From contig CANDEX010000009.1 of assembly GCA_947383875.1 (NCBI GenBank), forward strand, positions 1 to 39,912: a stretch of DNA of 39,912 bases, written 5' to 3'. The position numbers and the translations under genes are program-made. Origin of the DNA: an uncultured Azospirillum sp. (GTDB lineage: Bacteria > Pseudomonadota > Alphaproteobacteria > RF32 > CAG-239). Below, piece by piece: positions 23,371 through 31,524 of this stretch; the stretch's first letter is position 1, and every line of letters begins with the position of its first letter. The notes beneath the pieces were generated by a model, which worked only from the letters and a program-made list of their open reading frames with translations, searched no databases and had not been told where the DNA came from.

Positions 23371-24369
23371 ATGCCTAATACAGCTAAAATGATTGCCCGC
23401 AGTAATGCGGAAGCCCTTATCCCGGTTGAAACTTCCCAGGAAATTTTAAAAGAAGTACCTTTACAATCGCCGTTACTGTCTTTGATGAAACGGCTCCCGA
23501 ATATGACATCAAGCCAGCGTACAATGCCGGTTTTGGCATCCTTGCCGGAAGCTCATTTCCTTAACGGCGATACAGATCGCAAGAAAACCACAAATGCGGA
23601 ATGGACCAAAAAGACCATTACAGCGGAAGAATTAGCGGTAATTATCCCGATCCCTGAAGCTGTGCTTGATGACGCAAATTACGACATCTGGGGTGAGATT
23701 AAGCCGCTGATTGTAGCAGCTTTTGTTAACAAAATCTCTGAGGCTATTTTGTTCGGCACGAATAAACCGACTTCTTGGCCGGAAGCGATTGTTCCTAATG
23801 CAATTAAAAAAGGACACAATTTGCCTATTGGTACAAATCTTGACCTTGCATCTGATATTATCGGTAAAGGCGGATTAATGCAGAAAGTCGAAGCTGATGG
23901 TTATCGTGTTACCGGCTTCTTTTCAGATTCCACGTTTGAAGCTGATTTGCGCGATCTGCGTAATGCAAACAGGGATTTGTTGTATTCGACTTCTTTAACT
24001 TCTGGTACGCCGGACTCTCTGCTTGGCCGCAATGTCAATTATGATAATACGGGTATTTTCGATTCAGAAAAAGCCCTGCTGATTGCGGGCGACTTCTCCA
24101 AGGCTGTTTATGCTATGCGTCAGGATCTGACATATAAAGTCTTGGATCAGGCTGTAATCCAGAATGATGATGGCAGTATCGCGTTCAATCTGGCTCAACA
24201 GGATATGGTTGCGCTTCGTTGTGTAATGCGTATCGGCTTTGAGGTATTGGAACCGACTAATACCCGTAATGCCAAGAATGAAAACCGCTACCCGTTTGCT
24301 GTTTTGCAGCCGAAAGCGGCTGAGTTGGAAGTTAATGAACCGACAACCGACCAAACTGAAACTGAGTAG
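23371..24369 (+). CDS. Major capsid protein, HK97 fold
   Basis: Encodes 332 residues from ATG 23371 (GGAG upstream, one base after the scaffold stop). Seen: SNAEALIPVETSQEILKEVP, then SPLLSLMKRLPNMTSSQRTM, PIPEAVLDDANYDIWGEIKP with the long spine helix, AILFGTNKP, and late IGFEVLEPTNTRNAKNENRY. This matches the T7 gp10/HK97-type capsid proteins of the phage_capsid superfamily ('R-x-x-A-x-A-L-I-P-x-E ... I'). No N-terminal delta domain is fused, in line with a separate scaffold. Confidence 0.93.
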   Translation: MPNTAKMIARSNAEALIPVETSQEILKEVPLQSPLLSLMKRLPNMTSSQRTMPVLASLPEAHFLNGDTDRKKTTNAEWTKKTITAEELAVIIPIPEAVLDDANYDIWGEIKPLIVAAFVNKISEAILFGTNKPTSWPEAIVPNAIKKGHNLPIGTNLDLASDIIGKGGLMQKVEADGYRVTGFFSDSTFEADLRDLRNANRDLLYSTSLTSGTPDSLLGRNVNYDNTGIFDSEKALLIAGDFSKAVYAMRQDLTYKVLDQAVIQNDDGSIAFNLAQQDMVALRCVMRIGFEVLEPTNTRNAKNENRYPFAVLQPKAAELEVNEPTTDQTETE

Positions 24370-24380
24370 GAGTATTAACC

Positions 24381-24650
24381 ATGGTCTATAAACGTCATAA
24401 ATGGGTAAAAAAAGAGAAAATCCGCGCGGAACTTCTCAATAATATTGAGGATGGAATCGAGGAAGCGCTTAAAGCCGTTAAAGAGCCTGGCCCACAGGGA
24501 GAGCCGGGCAAAGACGGTGAACCCGGTATTGGTTTGGTTGGAGAACCGCAAGTTGTTGAAACCCTGCCGGCTGATACCACTCTGGAAATGTTGGTAGGCA
24601 AATTCAATGAACTTATCTCAGTTCTTAAAAATCGTGGTATTCTTGCTTAA
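24381..24650 (+). CDS. Head fibre / decoration protein with collagen-like segment
   Basis: Encodes 89 residues. The N-terminus (KWVKKEKIRAELLNNIEDGI) resembles the capsid-binding helix of phi29-type head fibre proteins. The middle has G-x-y repeats (GPQGEPGKDGEPGIG), which form collagen-like triple helices, and the C-terminal helix (LEMLVGKFNELISVLKNRGI) probably trimerises. GGAG lies upstream. A terminator follows directly. Confidence 0.85.
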   Translation: MVYKRHKWVKKEKIRAELLNNIEDGIEEALKAVKEPGPQGEPGKDGEPGIGLVGEPQVVETLPADTTLEMLVGKFNELISVLKNRGILA

Positions 24651-24657
24651 AACATAT

Positions 24658-24686
24658 AAGCCCCTGAGAAATCGGGGGCTTTTTTC
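24658..24686 (+). terminator. Terminator after the head fibre gene
   Basis: AAGCCCCTGA pairs with TCGGGGGCTT around a GAAA tetraloop, followed by TTTTT. One G-T pair interrupts an otherwise perfect 10-bp stem. Confidence 0.85.
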
Positions 24687-24698
24687 TAAGGTTAAAAT

Positions 24699-25130
24699 AT
24701 GAGTTATGCAACGATAGAATTTGCGGATAAATATTTTAAATCGCAATATGGAAGTTCATGGGAAAAAATTGAACCAGAGGTTAAGCAGCAGTTACTTGAT
24801 AACGCGACGTTGAATATTGACAGCCTTGAGTTCATTGGTAAAAAATTAAATCCTGTTCAAGAAAATGAATTTCCCCGGCGTTTTATTGATCTGTCGGTTA
24901 GTGATGATCGGCGCGTAGCTGCAGCCTGTTGTGAAGAAGCTATATCAATATTTGAAAATGACGGGATTAATACGCAGGTTGGTACCGATTTTATTGATTT
25001 TAAGCTCGGCGATATCAGTATCAGCGGTGCAAGTGATAAAAATGACAATAAGCTGCTTCTTTTTGGGGGGAAAGCTGAAAAATTGCTTAAGCCTTACTTA
25101 AAATCCGGTTCTTTTAAGGTTGTTTTGTAA
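24699..25130 (+). CDS. Head-tail adaptor (DnaT-like/Ad1 type)
   Basis: Encodes 143 residues beginning MSYATIEFADKYFKSQYGSS, then QLLDNATLNIDSLEFIGKKL and RRVAAACCEEAISIF. The opening (A-T-x-x-x-A-D-x-Y-F) and length fit the gp6-like helical adaptor that docks to the portal; automated annotation often calls this family DnaT-like. Position straight after the capsid genes supports the adaptor role. Confidence 0.75.
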   Translation: MSYATIEFADKYFKSQYGSSWEKIEPEVKQQLLDNATLNIDSLEFIGKKLNPVQENEFPRRFIDLSVSDDRRVAAACCEEAISIFENDGINTQVGTDFIDFKLGDISISGASDKNDNKLLLFGGKAEKLLKPYLKSGSFKVVL

Positions 25131-25693
25131 TGGGAAGTTGGGCAAATGTTAAAATCATCAAACGAGATATTAATACGCGAAAGCTCAAAAAAATAGCTCA
25201 AGGTTTAAATTCTTCTTATGTGAAGTCTGGTATTAATAAAGAGCAGGGTGGGCGTGTAATTGATAAAAGTGGTTTTACCCAATTACAAAATGCTATCTTG
25301 CAAGAGTTTGGTGGTATGCAGACGGTGAAGAAAACTCGCCGTTTTATGAATAGGTTCGGAAAATGGTTTGTTATCAAGGCCGGAACGGTACTTATCACTC
25401 CGGCGCGTGTGTTTGTAAGGATTTTCACCACTTCGCACCAGCACCGCCGTTATTTACAATTTGAATTATGGGAAATGGTTAATAAGCTTTTCCGGCAAAA
25501 AATTGAACCCTCAACATTTTGGCATAAGCTGGGGCAATATGCCCGAGATACAATGCGCGAAAGAATAACCTCGAGGCATATTAATCCGCAAAACTCTAAA
25601 ATGACTGTGGAATATAAAGGCTATAATAAACCTTTGGATGCTGGAGGGCAATTGGTTGAAGATGTTGATTATAAGGTTGTTCGGAAGAAATGA
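25130..25693 (+). CDS. Neck protein (probable head closure / gp10-like)
   Basis: Encodes 187 residues; the start overlaps the adaptor stop by one base. Basic N-terminus (MGSWANVKIIKRDINTRKLK), a motif GMQTVKKTRRFMNRFGKWFV, ITPARVFVRIFTTSHQHRRY, and the ending KPLDAGGQLVEDVDYKVVRK. The 'P-x-R-x-F-x-R ... L-x-x-T/S-G-x-L-x-x-x-I-x-Y-x-V' pattern is that of HK97 gp10-type and myophage neck proteins. The exact neck position cannot be told from sequence alone. Confidence 0.7.
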   Translation: MGSWANVKIIKRDINTRKLKKIAQGLNSSYVKSGINKEQGGRVIDKSGFTQLQNAILQEFGGMQTVKKTRRFMNRFGKWFVIKAGTVLITPARVFVRIFTTSHQHRRYLQFELWEMVNKLFRQKIEPSTFWHKLGQYARDTMRERITSRHINPQNSKMTVEYKGYNKPLDAGGQLVEDVDYKVVRKK

Positions 25694-26070
25694 GTTGTGT
25701 GAAAAACTTAATAATAAGAACTGGATGCAGTGAAAAAGTTGAGATTTATCGGAAAAAAATTGTTTCCGGTCAACGAAACTCAACCAAGACTGAGACCTTT
25801 ATAGTAGGTAAAGCGATTGTCAGCATTCAAAATACCGGTTCAATACATAAAGTAGCAGGATTGACATTGAAAGACGGAAAAGCCGGGGTTTCTGTAAATT
25901 CTGTGTGGGTGATGTATTCCGAATGGATTGACCTTAAAGAACAGGATATTATTAAGCGTTCAGATGGTTTTCTTTATGAGGTTAAAAACCTTGAACCGAA
26001 TGGCCGAGGTTCTCGTTTGGCGCACATGAAATCTTATTTAGTTAGGGTTGATAATCAAGATGAGCTATGA
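25690..26070 (+). CDS. Head-tail connector protein
   Basis: Encodes 126 residues, coupled to the previous gene by ATGA. Beta-rich: EKVEIYRKKIVSGQRNSTKT, FIVGKAIVSIQNTG, VNSVWVMYSEWIDLKEQDII and RSDGFLYEVKNLEPNGRGSR. The 'G-x-x-Y-E-V-K' type ending and size resemble head-tail stopper proteins. It lies between the gp10-like and tail-terminator genes, which matches a stopper. Confidence 0.65.
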   Translation: MSCVKNLIIRTGCSEKVEIYRKKIVSGQRNSTKTETFIVGKAIVSIQNTGSIHKVAGLTLKDGKAGVSVNSVWVMYSEWIDLKEQDIIKRSDGFLYEVKNLEPNGRGSRLAHMKSYLVRVDNQDEL

Positions 26071-26602
26071 AAATGCTTTGTTTGAGCTGGTTAATCGGCT
26101 GATAACCGACCGTTATCCTCAGTTTAAGGGGAAAATATTTTTTGCGAATGAGTTAGCTAAACAGCCGAAAAAGCCTTTTTTGCTGATGCAAGAAGTCACT
26201 GATGAGAATAATCATCGGACGGCAGAAATTAATGGAATTGTTACAGAATTTAAGTCCGTGACTATTGCTTTTACGATTGTTGTTAATGGGGTTGACCGTT
26301 GTGGAGATAATGATCCGGAGCAAAAGTATTTTGCAAAAGAAGTCAGGGATTATCTCAGAATTGCCCTTAACCGGCATAAAAACATTGATTTTCTTTTAGA
26401 GCATAATATTTCGCCGCGGATTGAGCGGATGAGTGGTTGTCGTGATGATACAGAACCGACATCAGGCGGTTATATCTATTCTTATGCTTTTGATTGTCCT
26501 TTTGACTATATTAACACCTTAGAATTCGAACGTTCTACCGCTCGTGGGGTTAATGTTGAAATTAACAATGATTCCTTAACTTCAATTGATTTTGAAGTTT
26601 AA
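26060..26602 (+). CDS. Tail terminator protein
   Basis: Encodes 180 residues from ATG 26060, inside the 3' end of the previous gene. Begins MSYENALFELVNRLITDRYP, then PFLLMQEVTDENNHRTAEIN and VTIAFTIVVNGVDR, KEVRDYLRIALNRHKNIDFL, and SGGYIYSYAFDCPFDYI. This is the pattern of the neck-terminator family (LIC_12616-like), which caps the tail tube and sheath. The ribosome site is weak, so translation is probably coupled. Confidence 0.75.
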   Translation: MSYENALFELVNRLITDRYPQFKGKIFFANELAKQPKKPFLLMQEVTDENNHRTAEINGIVTEFKSVTIAFTIVVNGVDRCGDNDPEQKYFAKEVRDYLRIALNRHKNIDFLLEHNISPRIERMSGCRDDTEPTSGGYIYSYAFDCPFDYINTLEFERSTARGVNVEINNDSLTSIDFEV

Positions 26603-26639
26603 TTATTTTGCTTAATTTTCTAATTTTGGGAGAAAAAAA

Positions 26640-27779
26640 TTGAATATTGATGAACTTGTAAGGGTCGGCTTTACTCTCTCTACAGCAACTGATTTGTCTG
26701 CTTTCTTTACTAATGGTGCGTATGTAGCGGATTTTACCGAAGATGATTTGTTGCCTGGATATGAGATGCCTGACAATAAAATGGTTGTTCTGCAGCCGGA
26801 CGGGCATAAACAAATGTTTCCTGCGGATAGTGTTTACTATAAAGATATTGAGACTATTTTTGCGCAAAACGGCAATGCGGAACCCAATCGGGGTGGTATT
26901 AATAATGTGATTGTTTTTCAGAAAACCACAGAATCTGATTTCGGGGCGGCTTTTGAAGCTCTAATGACGGTTAATGCCAATTTCACTCAGGTAACGATTT
27001 CAAGTCGGGATCCGGTTGAGATTGAGAAAGTGGCTGATAAACTGGCAACGGCAGACCGACTGTTTGAAGCGCAAACATCCAGCGAGGCGGTTGCAAATAA
27101 GTCTGAGGGTAATGTTGCCCAGAAATTGGCTGATAAAAATAATGATCGGGTTAAGATTACTTTTCATTCTAATGATGAAGAATCGGCGGCCGGTGCGATT
27201 ATGTCTATTCAAGCCGGTGAAAAATTGGGAGCAAGAGGAGACATTTTCTCTAAGCTGACAAATGTGAGTACTCAACAATATAACGGCACCCAAGAGGCTA
27301 ATTTTAAGGCTTTGAATGTTTCGTTTTATACAACCGTTAATCCGATTAATGGTGGTGGTGTTGAACAGTACGGAACTAAAATTTATTCCGGCGGTAAGAT
27401 GATTAATGGGGAAAATGCTAAACGTCGTCGCATTCGTTATTATTTTGACAAAATGATGAAAGCCCGTTCATTGGATTTCTTGGGAAAAAAACTTGATTAT
27501 GATGATGATGGCGGTGCTGTGCTTGAAAGTATGCTTTCGGCGATTTTAGTTGAAGGGCAGTCAAGTGGTTTGGTTGTCAAAGATAACGAGGATAGCAAGG
27601 GTTTTGTTCTTCGGGTTTTATCAATGGCCGAAATGAAGCGGTTTTATAATAGTCTTTACAGCAAGAAATGCTACAAAGCCACAGGCTGGTATATAGATAA
27701 ATTGACGGGAGAAGCGGTTGAAATTGGTTTGACAGTTGATCCGTCTGACGCTGAAAAATCTATCATTGAGGGGATTTAG
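26640..27779 (+). CDS. Contractile tail sheath protein (DUF3383-like)
   Basis: Encodes 379 residues from a TTG at 26640, with TTGGGAGA about eight bases upstream; no in-frame ATG lies near. Seen: VGFTLSTATDLSAFFTNGAY, NNVIVFQKTTESDFGAAFEA, GARGDIFSKLTNVSTQQYNG, FKALNVSFYTTVNPINGGGV, KMMKARSLDFLGKKLDYDDD and GWYIDKLTGEAVEIGLTVDP. The DUF3383/sheath type features are the C-terminal beta strands that interlock neighbouring subunits. A sheath makes this a myovirus-type tail. Confidence 0.87.
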   Translation: MNIDELVRVGFTLSTATDLSAFFTNGAYVADFTEDDLLPGYEMPDNKMVVLQPDGHKQMFPADSVYYKDIETIFAQNGNAEPNRGGINNVIVFQKTTESDFGAAFEALMTVNANFTQVTISSRDPVEIEKVADKLATADRLFEAQTSSEAVANKSEGNVAQKLADKNNDRVKITFHSNDEESAAGAIMSIQAGEKLGARGDIFSKLTNVSTQQYNGTQEANFKALNVSFYTTVNPINGGGVEQYGTKIYSGGKMINGENAKRRRIRYYFDKMMKARSLDFLGKKLDYDDDGGAVLESMLSAILVEGQSSGLVVKDNEDSKGFVLRVLSMAEMKRFYNSLYSKKCYKATGWYIDKLTGEAVEIGLTVDPSDAEKSIIEGI

Positions 27780-27780
27780 A

Positions 27781-28140
27781 ATGTATAATACGAAAAAAAT
27801 TGTTGTGACAATAAACGGCAATGGTATGCAGTTGATTGGTGCAGAGCCACCGAAAATGTCTAAATCAGGCCCATATTCTGAGCCTAAATTTGGTACGAAT
27901 GGTGATTCGCACAATTTGGCAAAGAATGATGTTTATGACATCCTTAACCTTTCACTAAAATATGACAGTCCGAATATTGAGGAACTGGAAAATTTGGCAC
28001 GAAACCACATTGAGTTTCCAGCTTCATATAAAGATGGAAATACCGGAAAGACCTACAACTCAACTAAGGCTACGGTAGTTGAAATAGATGAGCATAATGC
28101 GGACGAAGACCGTAAATTTAAAATTAACTTTTTACCTTAG
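27781..28140 (+). CDS. Tail tube protein
   Basis: Encodes 119 residues from ATG 27781, one base after the sheath stop, with GAGGGG upstream. Begins MYNTKKIVVTINGNGMQLIG, with DVYDILNLSLKYDSPNIEEL and FPASYKDGNTGKTYNSTKAT followed by VVEIDEHNADEDRKF. Small beta-rich proteins straight after the sheath are the tube subunits in this class. Length (about 120) fits. Confidence 0.75.
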   Translation: MYNTKKIVVTINGNGMQLIGAEPPKMSKSGPYSEPKFGTNGDSHNLAKNDVYDILNLSLKYDSPNIEELENLARNHIEFPASYKDGNTGKTYNSTKATVVEIDEHNADEDRKFKINFLP

Positions 28141-28150
28141 GGGATAATCA

Positions 28151-28654
28151 ATGCGTTATACGGTCGAATACGGGGGCGTGACTTATGAGCAAAACGGTCT
28201 TGATTTTGCTGATTTACTTCGTTTTGGAACGACAATTCAGCCGAAAATTGCCGGTTTAACATCTACGGCAGCGGCTATAACCAGCGAGAAAGCGGTTGTT
28301 TCCAGTGAAGTTTATTCGTTTTATCAGACTGTCGAAAAGATATTTTCGCAGGAAGAATGGATCTATTTAATTGAGCTTTTTCTTGTTAACGAACGGAATT
28401 TGCTTTCTATTAATGGCGAGACGCTCTCTACTGATGAAATTAAAGAGCATTTTCGCGGAGATTTCCTGCGGATGTATGCGGTTGCTGTGAAATTAGCAAT
28501 AAAAAACTTGGGGGAGTCCTCTCCCTTTATGCAGAGCTTGGACGCATTTACGAAGAACATCGTCGAGTCTTTAGGCAAGCTGCTGAAGGAGAAATTGGAA
28601 ACAATCGAGACTGGACTCCAAAAAGCAACGAGAGACAGATTAAAGAGGTCATAA
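28151..28654 (+). CDS. Tail assembly chaperone, zero-frame product
   Basis: Encodes 167 residues (MRYTVEYGGVTYEQNGLDFA, then QKIF-like YQTVEKIFSQEEWIYLIELF and FLRMYAVAVKLAIKNLG). It lies between the tube and tape measure genes, where lambda has G and GT. The chaperone binds the tape measure and recruits tube subunits. A slippery heptamer inside the gene gives a longer second product, listed separately. The ending KATRDRLKRS belongs only to this frame. Confidence 0.85.
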   Translation: MRYTVEYGGVTYEQNGLDFADLLRFGTTIQPKIAGLTSTAAAITSEKAVVSSEVYSFYQTVEKIFSQEEWIYLIELFLVNERNLLSINGETLSTDEIKEHFRGDFLRMYAVAVKLAIKNLGESSPFMQSLDAFTKNIVESLGKLLKEKLETIETGLQKATRDRLKRS

Positions 28655-28818
28655 TTGGCCTCTCTATTTTTTTTAATCAATTGAATTACAAGTTAAGCTC
28701 AGTTGAACTTTCCGCAATGGATGCAGAAGAAGTTTTAATTGCGTATGAGGCTCTTTTACGGCAACGCGAAGAAGAAATTAAACTGATTGAAGATAGCAGA
28801 GGAAACTTCCATGGCTAA
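28151..28818 (+). CDS. Tail assembly chaperone, -1 frameshift product (G-T type)
   Basis: Shifting by -1 at 28501-28507 replaces the last 48 residues with 103 others, giving about 222 residues. The new tail reads LYAELGRIYEEHRRVFRQAA, then RQIKEVIIGLSIFFNQLNYK, LSAMDAEEVLIAYEALLRQR and ends EDSRGNFHG, overlapping the tape measure start by eight bases. The open -1 frame otherwise has no start codon near its beginning, and it explains the whole gap to the tape measure. This is the standard arrangement of tailed phages. Confidence 0.85.
28501..28526 (+). promoter_or_regulatory. Programmed -1 ribosomal frameshift signal
   Basis: The heptamer A-AAA-AAC lies at 28501-28507 in the correct phase (zero-frame codons AAA and AAC). 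Four bases later GGGAG at 28512-28516 pairs with CTCCC at 28521-28525 around TCCT, with one further G-T pair outside. Slippery site, phase, spacing and hairpin all fit an efficient bacterial -1 signal. Confidence 0.88.
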
Positions 28819-30268
28819 ACTATGGCTTGATGAGCTTGTCCAGAATATATCTACTCAGGCTGATACTCGTGCTTATGATATTATAGAAAAGAAAAATAAG
28901 CAGGTTATAAAATCAACCAATATGCTTGGAATTTCTTTTAACAAGGCCTTTAAATATTTAGGTGCTTATTTTGGCATAAAGGCTTTGTCAAATTATACGG
29001 ATGAGTGGAAAGATATCGACAGTATTTTAAGGTTGGTTACCAACACGGATGAAGAAAGGCTCAATCTGCAAAATCAGCTTTTTCAAATGTCACAAAAAAC
29101 AAGGCAGGAAATATCTGGAACTGTTGATTTATACCGCCGTATTACTGTTGCAACGGAAAAATTGGGAATATCTGAGGCAGAACGGCTTAAAACCACAGAA
29201 ACAATTAATAAAGCGTTGTTGATCGGTGGCGGTTCTCGGGCTTCAAATATGGCTGCATTAGTGCAGTTAGGGCAGGGGCTTTCGGCGGATGCCCTGAGAG
29301 GTCAGGAATTAAACTCAATTCTTGAACAAAGTCCTCGGCTGGCAAAAGCCCTTGCAGACGGTTTAAATCTGCAAGTTGGTGATTTGCGAAAATATGCCGA
29401 AAAAAATCGCGGAATTAAAGCTCAGCAGGTTATGACCGCTATTTTAAGCCAATCAGAGGTAATTGATAAAGAGTTTGGCAAGGTTAATCTTAAAATCAGT
29501 CATTCTCTTACAAGATTGAGCAATTCTATCGGTAGGATCATTACCGGAGCTGATAAAGGAATTGGCGGAATCGATGTAAACATGGGGGGCGTAGTTTCCC
29601 GAGCAGAAGAGGCGAATAGTTTAACAGCTAGTATTGCTTTGGGAATTAGTAAAATTGCTGAATACATTGACCGTTCCACAACGGCGGTTGTTGCGATAAT
29701 AAAATATGCTAAACAGCTGCTTATTTTGTTTCTAGCAATCAAAGCGCTTAAATTTTTATCTATTCCGTTTGATTTGCTGTTACTTAACCTTGGAGAGGGT
29801 GTAACTTTGGCTACGGCGTTTAAGCAAGTTTTACAAGCTCTTAACATTAAAGGGTTAGTTGCGGCAAGTTGGGCCATGCTCGGTCCATGGATTAAATTGC
29901 TGGCTGTTGCTATTGCGATTAAAGAAATTATAGATACTTTACAGGGTAAAGATACCGTTCTTAGAAGTGCTTCAGAGGCACTCGGCGATAATTTTAATAA
30001 TCGAATGGCCCGTGATTATGAGGATATTTTTAATACTTTGGGTAACGGTTGGGGCGGAAAAATAGCGGCGGTTGGTGCTACGCCTTTATTAATGATTAAA
30101 AATGGTGCGCAGATGGGGACTGAAAAAATTCTCTCTTTGCCATCTCGGCAGGTTTCCGGAACTGCTGGTAATACGATTAATGTAAATCAATATATCACAA
30201 CAAATCAACCAGCGGAAGCTGCGGCTATGAGTGTAGACGGCATCCGGCGGTTTAATATGGGTGGTTAA
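28811..30268 (+). CDS. Tape measure protein
   Basis: Encodes 485 residues from ATG 28811, with AGAGGAAA upstream. Seen: the conserved N-terminal block STNMLGISFNKAFKYLGAYF, then DSILRLVTNTDEERLNLQNQ, SGTVDLYRRITVATEKLGIS, GGGSRASNMAALVQLGQGLS and DALRGQELNSILEQSPRLAK followed by ALADGLN, the tape-measure domain signature. Hydrophobic segments at about 305-380 are probable membrane-insertion helices. The short length predicts a short tail, of the order of 70 nm by the usual 0.15 nm per residue. Confidence 0.92.
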   Translation: MAKLWLDELVQNISTQADTRAYDIIEKKNKQVIKSTNMLGISFNKAFKYLGAYFGIKALSNYTDEWKDIDSILRLVTNTDEERLNLQNQLFQMSQKTRQEISGTVDLYRRITVATEKLGISEAERLKTTETINKALLIGGGSRASNMAALVQLGQGLSADALRGQELNSILEQSPRLAKALADGLNLQVGDLRKYAEKNRGIKAQQVMTAILSQSEVIDKEFGKVNLKISHSLTRLSNSIGRIITGADKGIGGIDVNMGGVVSRAEEANSLTASIALGISKIAEYIDRSTTAVVAIIKYAKQLLILFLAIKALKFLSIPFDLLLLNLGEGVTLATAFKQVLQALNIKGLVAASWAMLGPWIKLLAVAIAIKEIIDTLQGKDTVLRSASEALGDNFNNRMARDYEDIFNTLGNGWGGKIAAVGATPLLMIKNGAQMGTEKILSLPSRQVSGTAGNTINVNQYITTNQPAEAAAMSVDGIRRFNMGG

Positions 30269-31213
30269 ATGTACGGATATCTTAAACTTCCATATACCAA
30301 AGTAAAAAAGCCAGAGCGAGAGCAGAAGAAAGAGCTGTCTATTATGGGGGCTCTTAAATCTGTTGTCTCCGGTGATTTTTCTGATTTAGACGGAATTGCA
30401 TCGTCAATTTCAAAAGGTGTGAGTATTCTTGATGAGGTTAATTCAAAATTTAATGTAGTAGGAATGACCCAACTATTAAGAGATGGGAAAGTCAGCAGTT
30501 CTGATGCACTTAATTATATGTGTACGGGACTTGCCCCACAATTAGGTTTTACTTCTGTTGCAATGGGGTATCAATCGGTTGATGCGCTTAAATCGGCGTT
30601 ATCTTCTGGTAATCTTAATGTCGGGCAATTCTTTTCAAGCATTGGGAGGTTTACAGATTACATATCTGAACAGACTACTCTTGCGAATATAAATAAAGAA
30701 CAGGTTATTTTTATTGACCTTGTTCTGGCGGAAAGTTTCACTAAGGCAGCAGAGACTGCAGAGCGGCGGGTACAATCCGGGCAAACATTGACTGAATTTG
30801 TTCATACGTTGCCGCCATTTGCAGACCTTAGCTGTCAGTTTATTGAAAAAGTTAATTATTCAAAAGATGAGTTTGAGTGGCAACTCGACTATCTTATTAA
30901 TAAAAAAATGCCGATTACCATACAACTTGGCGCGGACGAATATCCCGGATATCTTTTAACTAAGCATAATCCGGTGAAAGATCGTCCGGTCAACGGTTAT
31001 GAGTACACACTCAATTTTAAAAAAATCTGTGTCGGAAGTGTTGAAACACGCAAAATAAATATTCAGAGCCTTAAAGCTAAGACAGCCCAGAGTATCAATG
31101 TCGTTAAAAATGTCTACGGGGGCGATAAAACTGAAACTAAGAAGAATTTGGGCGGTATTAAAGAAATTTGGGCTGATGCATCTCAAGCCTACAATGATTT
31201 TATGAATAATTAA
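30269..31213 (+). CDS. Dit-like baseplate/distal tail protein (DUF6046-like)
   Basis: Encodes 314 residues and starts directly at the tape measure stop. The N-terminal half has a variable region (SGDFSDLDGIASSISKGVSI); the C-terminal half reads FIEKVNYSKDEFEWQLDYLI, PITIQLGADEYPGYLLTKHN, and PVNGYEYTLNFKKICVGSVE, the beta-rich Dit-like pattern in myophage baseplates. It probably links tube to hub. Family by resemblance. Confidence 0.65.
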   Translation: MYGYLKLPYTKVKKPEREQKKELSIMGALKSVVSGDFSDLDGIASSISKGVSILDEVNSKFNVVGMTQLLRDGKVSSSDALNYMCTGLAPQLGFTSVAMGYQSVDALKSALSSGNLNVGQFFSSIGRFTDYISEQTTLANINKEQVIFIDLVLAESFTKAAETAERRVQSGQTLTEFVHTLPPFADLSCQFIEKVNYSKDEFEWQLDYLINKKMPITIQLGADEYPGYLLTKHNPVKDRPVNGYEYTLNFKKICVGSVETRKINIQSLKAKTAQSINVVKNVYGGDKTETKKNLGGIKEIWADASQAYNDFMNN

Positions 31214-31224
31214 CAGGTGATATA

Positions 31225-31524
31225 ATGCCATTAATACCAATGCCAGATTTAACCGAAGACGGGTTTATTGAATTTACAGCAACGATAAATAAGCAAAACT
31301 ATCGTGTTGTGGTCCGGTGGAGCGAGTATAATGAATGTGCTTTTACACAGATTTACAACAATGATGAACCTTTATTGGACGGCGATTTCCCTTTGGTTTG
31401 TAATGGAGTGATTGACGTAGATCACCGGAAATTGCCTTTGCTTTTATTTGTGCACCAAAATGGGGTAGATTTGCCGCCAATGCGGGAAACTTTCAGTAAC
31501 TACGGTTTTTATTATGAAGCTTGA
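31225..31524 (+). CDS. Baseplate plug protein (Pam3 gp18-like)
   Basis: Encodes 99 residues: FIEFTATINKQNYRVVVRWS, then FTQIYNNDEPLLDGDFPLVC and MRETFSNYGFYYEA. Short beta-rich proteins with 'G-x-x-L-x-x-x-x-x-L-V ... ' between the Dit-like and hub genes correspond to the plug described in the simple myophage Pam3. Overlaps the hub start by 11 bases. Inferred from pattern and position. Confidence 0.65.
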   Translation: MPLIPMPDLTEDGFIEFTATINKQNYRVVVRWSEYNECAFTQIYNNDEPLLDGDFPLVCNGVIDVDHRKLPLLLFVHQNGVDLPPMRETFSNYGFYYEA

